A stretch of DNA of 64,000 nt. Source: Antilocapra americana (Eukaryota; Chordata; Mammalia; Artiodactyla; Antilocapridae). The notes beneath the pieces were generated by a model. The model made no database searches, was not told the DNA's origin, and worked only from the letters and a program-made list of their open reading frames with translations. This document shows positions 56,065 to 64,000 of this stretch, piece after piece. The DNA lies in contig ML664161.1 in the NCBI GenBank assembly GCA_007570785.1, positions 47,460,154 through 47,524,153 of the forward strand, read 5' to 3'. The position numbers and the translations under genes are program-made. Numbering within the stretch: the first letter of the stretch is position 1; each line of letters opens with the position of its first letter.

Positions 56065-56175
56065 TTTTCAAGGTGATGAAAACAAGAGCAGGGGCCAGGT
56101 TTTATATCCATCTCCTATCTCCCTTCATCACCTAATGCAATGTCTGGCACCCAATAAATGTTTGCTGAAAGGAAA
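56065..56175 (+). mobile_element. L2 3'-end relic
   Basis: 'ctaatgcaatgtctggcacc' followed by 'caataaatgtttgctgaaag' follows the L2 terminus. Confidence 0.6.
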
Positions 56176-57339
56176 TTAAATACTAACCAGAGACTGAGAT
56201 TGTGAGTATGGAGGGGAAAGGCAGCTGATGGTGGGGGCCAGAATCCCAACTAGGAAAACTGCTTTTGTGTTCATTCAATTTCTGTTTAAGTCTGCAGATT
56301 GACTGATAGACAACTTAACAGCAGACTGCAACCAGAAAGAGATCTTTCTGCCTGTTTTCCACTAGGCAGAAACTAAAAACCACTGAGACTTCCCCGACAG
56401 ATTCTGATCACGGAGATTCCTGAACAAAGGATGTGAGACACAGTGTCTTCCTGTGAGTCCCAAATACCTGACATTTATCAAACCTGCACCTTCAAAACCC
56501 TGTCCACCCCTGCTGCCATCACTTCCTTTTAGTGCTAATCACACTATCATGAGTCCAAAACTAAAGAAAATCAGTAAAAGAGTCTAGGGTTGCTAATCTA
56601 TATAAAAATCCTAAACAAAGCAAATACAGTTAATACCATGTCTTATTAAATTCATCCCTTCCTTACCAGAGTGATAAAAGTGATAGGATCTATAAGCCTG
56701 AATCCATTTTACACACCACTATTCAAACTAATCCTCCCTGTGGTTCAGGGAACAAAGAATCCTGCAATGGGGAAAACAGGAGTCCGGCTTTTTATTCCTT
56801 AACTCTCCTGTTCTAGCTCGTCAAAGCAAAAGCCATTAATCTAATACTCTGCACTATATTCAGTGACACAGCATCATAAAGCAATTAGTGGTCTGGCCAA
56901 TTATTAAAAAACAAACAGTCCTTCTAGCTTTAGAATCTTCCGGCGTAGACATCATAACCACCGAGAAAACATCAGCAAAAGGTAACAACTGGAATGAGAG
57001 AACTTCTATTTTATATCTCTAGCTTAGTCTTGAATTTAACTAAAGCTACTTGAAAACTTTTAATACTTTAAAAGGTGAATTTTCTCTCCCTTGTGGAGCT
57101 ATCCCAATCAGTATTATTTTAACCTAGTGGTCTTTAAGTCATTTTCAAAAGAGTTACAATAAATCTGTCTCTTAAAGCAAGGTCAAACTTTTCCTCTAGT
57201 ATTGAATATGAATCAATGTGTACAAAAGAGTACAGATGGGATAGTTATAAGTTATTATACGGAAAAATATCAATATTATTCCAAACAGTAAATTTTTAAG
57301 ACCCTATTATATATGAGATTTCTAAAAATTTTTCAACTT
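56176..57339. other. unassigned sequence
   Basis: Somewhat less AT-rich at 56180-56530. No open frame of note or recognised repeat. Confidence 0.5.
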
Positions 57340-57350
57340 CCTTAAAAGTG

Positions 57351-57556
57351 TGTGTACTTGGTCACTCAATCGTGTCCGACTCTATGTGGCCCTATGAACC
57401 ACAGTCCGCCAGGCTCCTCTGTCCATGGGATTCTCCAGGCAAAAATAATAGAGTGGATGTCATGCCCTCCTCCAGGAGATCTTCCCAACCCAAGGATTAA
57501 ACCTAAGTCTCCTGCATTGCAAGTGGATTCTTTACTGTCTGAGCCCCCAGGGAAGC
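57351..57556 (-). mobile_element. Bov-tA SINE with exact target duplication
   Basis: CCTTAAAAGTG is exact at 57340-57350 and 57557-57567. Minus-strand full-length copy. Confidence 0.95.
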
Positions 57557-57567
57557 CCTTAAAAGTG

Positions 57568-58299
57568 AAAGGAAGTCCTAAAAGCAGCCTTCTCATATTC
57601 ACTTGACTCATTAAATTAAGTGTAATAAAGCTCAAATTAACCTTTTGCTAAGTATCAACTATTGTGATGTACTAAAGGTATGCACACAGAAGCAGAGGAA
57701 AAAGAGCAGGAATAAATATGATGTATATTAGAGATCCAGAGGTACTGACTCCAAAAGAAAACCAAGACTGCCGTGCCAGTTTTTCCATTCATGCATTAAC
57801 TATTATTTACCTTTATATTACTTTTACAATTGTGTGTAAAATTCAAATATGAGTTCCTGACAGAAAGGGAGAAGGGGATGGGAGGAGGCGGAGGGATAGA
57901 AATGAATTGCACAGTATCCATTATTTAGTGAAAGACATTTTGAGAAAGACAATTAGTGAACTACCATTTTTTTCTAGGGAAAGAAAGTTTATTTATTGAA
58001 GAAGTTAAAAAAATTAATAAAAGTATATTGGAGTCTGAGCAAAGGATCAATGTGGAATAGTGATGTTACTGCAGGGAAGATAAATGCCCCCATCCAAGTG
58101 GAAGATGTATAGAAGCCAGGCAGACTGTGGAAAAAGATTAAAGCTGTATTTATAAAACTGGGACTCACCAGCAGAGATGTGAGACACTACACTTATTATG
58201 GGGGTAAATGTAAAGAGTATTGCAGTGACTTAAGGGTTGGCTTTTACAATTGACTAACTTTGTCAATTCCTTTCTTGGTCACTGCCATTTATCCTCATT
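57568..58299. other. unassigned sequence
   Basis: A purine-rich run lies at 57868-57900. Nothing else recognised. Confidence 0.5.
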
Positions 58300-58508
58300 G
58301 GCAGTGCTCCCAAACCTTTCTGGCACCAGGAACCAGTTTAGTGGAAGATAATTTTTCCAAGGACCAGGGTAGGAGGTGTGGTTTGGGGATGACTCGAGCA
58401 CATTACCTTTATTGTGCCCTTTATTTCTATTATTATTACATCAGCTCTACCACAGATCAACAAGCATTAAGTCTTGGAGGTTAGAGACCCTCCTGCTTTT
58501 TGGTAATC
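58300..58508 (+). mobile_element. probable hAT-like DNA transposon relic
   Basis: 'ggcagtgctcccaaaccttt', 'ctggcaccaggaaccagttt', 'tggaagataatttttccaag' and 'accacagatcaacaagcatt' match one terminus and body of a common mammalian nonautonomous DNA element whose ends read CAGTGGTTCCCAACC. Internal deletion relative to the family is likely. Confidence 0.45.
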
Positions 58509-59150
58509 ACTGTTCAGACATTTGCTGATCTGTTATTTTCCAGATTCTGTGGAGCACTGGAAAAGCACTGGTGAAGAAATGAATGGTTCCAGTTTTCAGA
58601 GTTTCTAGTATGGTGAGGATGACAAATGTAAAACACACCATTACAATGGAATCCCAGAAGCACAAGAGCAAGGACAGCAGAAGAAGGTCAGAAAAGCTTC
58701 CTAGAGGAAATGAATGCAAATTGAGTTCTAAGGGAGGAGTAAGAGCCCCAGATAAGGGGAGTTCAGTTTCAGAATGGATGAGGGCAGTGCTATCCAGGAA
58801 GAAGAAACAAGGTAAAAAATTACCAACGTATAAAACATTAAATATTTGTGTGGGTGGGTGGGTAGATGCATAAAGCAGGGAGAATTGCAAGCAATTCAAT
58901 ATTCCTAAGCCTTTGAGTCAGGAAGTGGAAGCATATGTGAGATAATGGACTAAATCAAGGGGTCCGTATGCCCTGTTGAGAAAGCTGTATCAATAAATAT
59001 ATCACTTCAGCCATGGTACAGGCTGAACTAGAGGGGTAAATATAAGACCAAGGAAAACAGGAAGAGATTAAGACCCAAAGGAAAACTGTGACAACGGCAA
59101 TGGGGATACAGGGCAGCAATGTGTTCAGGAACAAAATCTATGAACCTAAT
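58509..59150. other. unassigned sequence
   Basis: Overlapping open frames (minus 58507-58899, 130 codons; plus 58583-58873, 96 codons) without a recognised domain. The minus frame is leucine- and serine-rich, typical of chance frames. Confidence 0.45.
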
Positions 59151-59943
59151 GCAGATGGTGACTGCAGTCATGAAATTAAAACACGCTTACTCCTTGGAAG
59201 AAAAGTTATGACCAACATAGATAGTATATTAAAAAGCAGAGACATTACTTTGTCAACAAATGTCCACCTAGTCAAGGCTATGATTTTTCCAGTAGTCATG
59301 TATGGATGTGAGAGTTAGACTATAAAGAAAGCTGAGCACCGAAGAACTGATGCTTTCTTTCTTGTTTTTTTTTTTCCTTTACATTATAGTGTTGGTTTTG
59401 CCATACATTGACATGAATCTGCCATGGGTATACATATGTTCCCCTTCCAGAACCCCCTTCCCACCTCCCTCCCGATTCCCTCTCTCTCGGTCATCCCGGT
59501 GCACCAGCCCTGAGCATCAAACCTGGGCTGGCGATTGATCTCACATATGATAATTAACATGTTTCAATGCCAAGAACTGATGCTTTTGAACTGTAGTGTT
59601 GGAGAAGACTCTTGAGCATCCCTTGGACAGCAAGGAGATCCAACTTGTCCATCCTAAAGGAAATCAGTCCTGAATATTCATTGGAAGGACTGATGCTGAG
59701 GCTGAAACTCCAATACTTTGGCCACCTAATGTGAAGAACTGACTCATTTGAAAAGACCCTGATGCTGAGAAAGATTGAAGGCAGGAGGAGAAGGGGACGA
59801 CAGAGGATGAGATGGTTGGATGGCATCACTGACTCAATGGGCATGAGTTTGAGTAAACTCTGGGAGTTGATGTTGGACAGGGAGGCCTGGCATGTGCAGT
59901 CCATGGGGTTGCAGAGTCAGACAAGACTGAGTGACTGAACTGA
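59151..59943 (+). mobile_element. BovB LINE carrying a nested L1 end
   Basis: Starts at 'gcagatggtgactgcagtca', downstream of the YADD codons, and ends 'gactgagtgactgaactgac'. BovB text is continuous once 59357-59586 is removed. Five-prime truncated and non-coding. Confidence 0.93.
59357..59571 (-). mobile_element. L1-BT-like 3' end nested in BovB
   Basis: AAGAACTGATGCTTT is exact at 59342-59356 and 59572-59586. The insert opens with a T-run and has 'ttgccatacattgacatgaa', 'gtcatcccggtgcaccagcc' and 'ctgggctggcgattgatctc'. It belongs to the same subtype as the copy at 40002. Confidence 0.95.
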
Positions 59944-60362
59944 CTACTTAATATTGAAGGAAATTTGAAGAAGAAGCTAAGAATGGCTACAGAGTTTCAG
60001 GCTGAATCACTATTTAAATGTCTATGTGATTAGCTGAAATAAAGAATTCAGAAGAAACAGGCTTGTTGGTATTTTCTTAGGATGACAGAGGCAAAATATA
60101 AGATGCTATGGAGAAATCTGAATAAACTTTTTGGCCAACATAGTATAATGAACTCTAGACAATGTTAAATGGTTAATGGTTAAAAAAGTTAAATGGTGTA
60201 ATGGTTTATTTGTGCTGATTCATATGGCATTTCTCCATGATGAATCCAGTAGCAGTTCTTTAATAGCATAAATTCAATGTCTTTCTCAGGCATTATAGTC
60301 ATTATGTAAAGTCTGCAGATGGTTGTTCCACTGTTGTCTAAGTTCTTAACTATAATATTAAG
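59944..60362. other. unassigned sequence
   Basis: A short imperfect duplication, 'gttaaatggttaatggtt' and 'gttaaatggtgtaatggt', lies at about 60163-60206. Nothing else. Confidence 0.5.
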
Positions 60363-60562
60363 TGGCTTTCTTGGTGGCTCAGATGGTAAAGAATCTGCCT
60401 GCAATGCAGGAAACTTGGGTTCAACCCCTAATTTGGGAAGATCCCCTGGAGAAGGGAATGGCTACCCACTCTACTATTCTTACCTGGGTAATTCCATGGA
60501 TAGAGGAGTCTAGCAAGCTTCAGTCCATGAGGTCACAAAGAGCTAGACAGAATTGAGGAGTT
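60363..60562 (+). mobile_element. Bov-tA SINE
   Basis: Head 'ggctttcttggtggctcaga', body, end 'gacagaattgaggagttaac'. It directly abuts the target copy of the BovB that follows. Confidence 0.92.
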
Positions 60563-60570
60563 AACACACA

Positions 60571-60906
60571 ATGTCCTTGAGAATCCCTTGGACTGCAAGG
60601 AGATCAAACCAGCCAATCCTAAATGAAATCAGTCCTGAATATTCATTAGAAGGACTGATGCTGAAGCTGAAGCTCCAGTACTTTAGCCATCTGATGCAAA
60701 GAGCCAGTTTATTAGAAAAGACTCTGATGCTGGGAAAGATTGAAGGCAGAAGGACAAGGGGACAACAGAGGATAAGATGGTTGAGTGGCATCACTGACTC
60801 AATGGACATGAGTTTGAGCAAGCTCTGGGAAATGGTAAAGGACAGAGAAGCTGGGCATGCTGCAGTCCATGGGGTCACAAAGAGTCAGACACAATTGATC
60901 AATTGA
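60571..60906 (+). pseudogene. BovB C-terminal remnant, open
   Basis: About 105 open codons with '[19 protein letters not shown]', '[18 protein letters not shown]' and '[14 protein letters not shown]'. It has no catalytic motif and begins by truncation. Confidence 0.8.
60573..60905 (+). mobile_element. BovB LINE fragment, 5'-truncated
   Basis: 333 bp of the C-terminal region and tail. Flanks AACACACAAT (60563-60572) and AACAACCAAT (60906-60915) are probably a diverged target duplication, which would place the insertion exactly at the end of the SINE. Confidence 0.9.
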
Positions 60907-60915
60907 ACAACCAAT

Positions 60916-62215
60916 AACCTAAACCAACTGTACTCAAGAGAAGGGAATATTGGTTTTATTTTCTCCTAATCTCTGTGAAAAAATTTTTCATCTGTTGTCT
61001 AATTGTCTTCGTTCATCAACATCCTTATTCATCCAAGTGTCTTTACCCTATCAATTTTCATATTCTGACTTTTTATTCTTAAAGACTTCATGAATATTTT
61101 TTAAGTGATAGTAATTCTTTAGAGAATTTGCAGTTGATGGACAGCAGGTCATATTTTAGTAGAGTAGGTAAATATACTATTGCTATTTTTTTGTTCTGAT
61201 ATTTCATGATAGAATGAAAAAGATAGAGAGGGGAGTAGAGAAACTGTCAACTCTTATGAGATGGTAGAGGTATTAAGGAATGGAGTGCTAGGTGAGCTTT
61301 TTCAGAGATGATGATAAAGAGCACCCAATGCTATTGAAAATTAGTCCTCATTAGTTCTTAGGTCTGATTGCTACTTCACATTTAAAATACATTTTTTAAC
61401 TAACTAAAGTTTATTTTTAATATATATTAATCTCTTTCTGGCTTGTAGCAGTTGGACGTAATACAAAGTAAAACAATGAAACACTGGTCTTAAATACTTA
61501 CTCATAATTTATATATATTTTTCCTATCACAGTTTCTTTGCAGATGAAAATTATTTTGCTTTTTTTGAGGAGTTAAGAATCAGCTCTGGCTTAAGTTCCA
61601 GCTCTAAAATAGAAAGATGTACCTAATTCAGACCTGGTAAACATTTTGCTGTCAATGACTATGTTGCAAATAATGTTTTTGTTAAAGATATAAAATTGAA
61701 ACACTTCATAATGGTATTTAGGGAAACCTTAGCATTACCTTTATTTTTAGCCTACAGATATTTGCTTTAGAAACTAAATAATAGAAAGAGAGAGAACACA
61801 AAGCAAATAACCTTATTTGGTATTACTTCTGAAAAGCTATCAAAATCTTATTTTTCAAATTGGCATAGACTTTTTTTAAGCTTAAAAAATCTCTGTTGGT
61901 GTTTATTGAAACAGTACAGCTAAAATCAATGTTTCTTATAAGGTAATGCAAAAAACACTTGGGGAATATGTGGAGGAATTTTTCTGAATTTGGGATGGAG
62001 TGTTGGTTATTATGAATTGAAGCAAATCTATAATTGTAATTAGTTTCTGATTCCTGTTTCTATTTCTTCTACTGTAGGTCAACAGTTGATTCTTTATAGT
62101 ACTCTGGAATCCAGGGACGTAGTGATAAATTCTTCTAGACAACAGCTGCTGTGGATTATAGGTGTACATAATAGCAATAATAATGGTAATGCCCACATGA
62201 ACAATATCACCCACT
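60916..62215. other. unassigned AT-rich sequence
   Basis: No recognised repeat or open frame above background. A 92-codon minus frame (61936-62214) has no known domain. Confidence 0.5.
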
Positions 62216-62461
62216 GTGCTTCTTTGTTCTCTGAAACTAATAGTGGAAACACATTTTAAAAAATCAAATATGATGATTGCCTATTTACTAGCTATTCATG
62301 CAGATCGTTCCAAACTGTATTTTCTGATTGAATGGCTATTCCATGAGGAAGGAAAGAAGAAAAAGAGGGAGGGAGGGTGTGAACCAGCCCTGTACGATTG
62401 CATCGATGCTTTAAACTGGTATTGCAAACAGGCACAATTGGATTATTATGAAGAAATCTGA
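62216..62461 (+). other. unrecognised 81-codon open frame
   Basis: The frame opens at a TTG-type or internal start, so no ATG was chosen with confidence; an ATG lies at codon 19. The C-terminal third reads 'CEPALYDCIDALNWYCKQAQ' and 'LDYYEEI', then a stop, and is less AT-rich than its flanks. There is no signal peptide, coiled coil or known motif. A chance frame is most likely; a lone exon or old pseudogene cannot be excluded. Confidence 0.25.
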
Positions 62462-62714
62462 AGAGGAACCCTAGTTAGCATTTTTTTTATATCTAGTATG
62501 GGAAAAACAAACATATTCAGGTATCCAGACAACTGGACCATGAATGCCATGGAAATTTTCATCAGTTTATAGAGCTTCAGAAATTAAAAAGAACTAAAGA
62601 AATGAAACGAAGTGTGGGGTACAGAGAAAGCACTGTAATCAATGGGAATTAAAAAACAGCTCTATGAGGACCAGCAAAAGTTAAAACTGTCATCATAGGG
62701 AGTCCAGAAGTCAT

Positions 62715-63380
62715 TCATCCTTTTAACAAATACGTATTAAATACATCCTGCATGCCAGAGACCATCCTAATTTTAGGAATTCAACAGTGAACTATACAAA
62801 GTCATTGTCCCTAGAAATTTAATCTAATGGAGTAAGCCCAATGCAACTGGTAAATAAATAGATATACAATATACATTTTAGGCATTTTAAGTGTTATGAA
62901 GAAAAACAGATACATAGGAACTGAAGAAGAATTGAAGCAGATTTTAAGTGAAACAATTCAAAAGGCCTCTTTGATGAGGTGAGACTAGGGACAGATTTGA
63001 ATGAAACGAGGGATGGATCTATGCAAAGATGCAGGGGAAGAGAATTCCAAGAAGAGGAAGGAGGATGTATACAGTCCCGGACAGGCAGGAAGGAGTCTGG
63101 TAGGAGAGGACATCAAAAATAGAGTATGGAGCATCTGTCATTTATCATAAGAATGATGGGAGTCCACTGGAGAGTTTTGAAGAAAGGGAGACTGATTGTG
63201 ATGAGATTGATCTGTTTTCTGAAAGAGGAATGCATTTTTAGAAAGACAAGAGTGGAGGAGAGAAACTAGTTATATAGTTACTGCAAAAATCAGGGCGACA
63301 AATAATGGCTTCAACTAGAAAGGTGGTAATGGAGCTATGGTGAGACATGACCAGATTCTGGATATATCTTGGGGATGGAG
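62715..63380 (-). mobile_element. L2-like or other ancient LINE relic (reverse)
   Basis: 'ttcatccttttaacaaatac', 'caacagtgaactatacaaag', 'agtgttatgaagaaaaacag', 'ggccTctttgatgaggtgag', 'ggaagagaattccaagaaga', 'gggagtccactggagagttt' follow a long, common mammalian relic whose first part is the reversed L2 tail. The naming of the later part is uncertain. Confidence 0.5.
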
Positions 63381-63735
63381 TTCACTTCTGAACGTGTTAA
63401 ATTTGGATGAAATTAAAATGATGATGATGCCATATGAGCTATCGCAATACAATCACCATATTTCACTTATTTTTCATCCTGAGCACACAGCTAAACTGTA
63501 CTTCCAATTCTTCCTGCAGTCAGGTGGGGTCATGTGACTGGATACTGGTCAATGGGATGAAGACACAGTTGATAAACAGCACTTCAAGCCTTAGCTCTAA
63601 AAACAGTTCTACATACTCTTCCATGTGCAGGCTTTCTTTCCTCATTTACCAGAGGCTGCAGAGGACTGTCTCAAAGACTGTAAGAAAAGGAGTGGACCCC
63701 ATATAATTTTGGTATTAATATGCATAATAACAATG

Positions 63736-63880
63736 GTGATAACAAACATTTTCATGGCTACTGCAAGGCATTGTTTTATTCGATACTTCTGATGGCATTA
63801 TGAGGAACATAGCATCATTATCCCCATTTTACAGATGAAGTTATCTCTGTGACAATGTCTGGTAGTCTTTTTCTAGATGC
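63736..63880 (+). mobile_element. MIR SINE
   Basis: 'ggcattatgaggaacatagc' and 'atcattatccccattttaca' followed by 'gatgaagtt' are the MIR core. Confidence 0.7.
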
Positions 63881-63890
63881 AGAATGTAAG

Positions 63891-63913
63891 CAGTGGAGCA
63901 CACTGCTCCACTG
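63891..63913. repeat. perfect 10-bp inverted repeat, 3-nt loop
   Basis: CAGTGGAGCA at 63891-63900 and its exact reverse complement at 63904-63913, with loop cac. Confidence 0.95.
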
Positions 63914-63924
63914 TGGCTTGGCGC

Positions 63925-64000
63925 ACAAGTGACTTGGAGCTTGAACCACAGAAGCACACAGATGTGAGCTCTGATCCTGGTTCCAGTTCTATGATCTTCT
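63925..64000 (+). mobile_element. possible start of a second MIR, cut by the window end
   Basis: 'gcttgaaccacagaagcaca' and 'tgagctctgatcctggttcc' resemble the MIR 5' part. The remainder lies outside the window. Confidence 0.4.

Noticed and set aside
3668..57556. Regularly recurring near-identical blocks that might suggest a CRISPR array
   Set aside because: They are dispersed SINEs on both strands with target duplications and unequal spacing, in a mammalian genome.
58507..58899. 130-codon minus-strand open frame
   Set aside because: The opposite strand is also open over the same span (58583-58873), no domain is visible, and composition is typical of a chance frame.
1..64000. A protein-coding gene or new biological system in the window
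   Set aside because: All long coding-like stretches resolve to BovB or L1 remnants apart from the weak candidates listed. No promoter, CpG island or exon series was seen.

Overview
This is a window of ruminant (Pecora, most probably bovid) nuclear DNA. It is AT-rich and intergenic or deep-intronic, and I found no intact gene, no RNA gene, no CpG island and no bacterial-type feature. The taxonomic call rests on three transposon families readable by eye: BovB (RTE-type LINE), Bov-tA/Bov-A2 SINEs, and short 3' ends of a ruminant-type L1 (L1-BT-like). A CHR-type SINE and older mammalian MIR, L2, MLT1 and L1M copies lie beneath them. I cannot tell cattle, sheep, goat or deer apart from this sequence, and all family names are from memory of their consensus.

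Layout. 0-11 kb is mostly unassigned sequence with three BovB copies, three Bov-tA copies, MIR and MLT1 relics and one CHR SINE. 11.7-14.9 kb is an old plus-strand L1 split by two antisense BovB copies and a Bov-tA; the second BovB carries an L1-BT 3' end inserted with an exact 14-bp target duplication. 16.6-24.5 kb holds a Bov-tA inside another Bov-tA, a BovB with a 190-codon open reverse-transcriptase stretch, and the longest BovB of the window (about 2.95 kb, minus). 24.5-35.8 kb is largely unassigned, with scattered SINEs, an antisense L1 piece, an orphan L1 endonuclease fragment and an unidentified coding-like relic.

35.8-45.6 kb is the footprint of one ancient minus-strand L1 whose body has been split by two Bov-tA, an extra SINE head, a Bov-A2, a 157-bp L1-BT 3' end and a 2.7-kb plus-strand BovB; it ends in a degenerate minisatellite. 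45.7-46.3 kb is an MLT1 LTR split by a BovB. 49.1-51.7 kb reads as another ancient L1, apparently interrupted by an LTR. 52.1-52.6 kb is a relatively young antisense L1-BT 3' end with an exact 14-bp target duplication. 53-64 kb alternates unassigned sequence with SINEs, MIR/L2 relics and two more BovB copies, one carrying another nested L1-BT end.

Nothing here works as a gene set. What the sequence records is a layered history: MIR/L2/MLT1/L1M first, then BovB and Bov-tA, then L1-BT. The most checkable oddities are a near-perfect 18-bp hairpin outside any recognised repeat (2169-2215), a template-switch-like inverted repeat inside a BovB (7699-7730), an L1 insertion that appears to have lost its own 3' terminus yet keeps poly(A) and target duplication (13405-13706), a possible short 3' transduction (52097-52119), and a SINE that lands inside the catalytic motif of the old L1 reverse transcriptase (38411-38690). 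I found no convincing new biological system.
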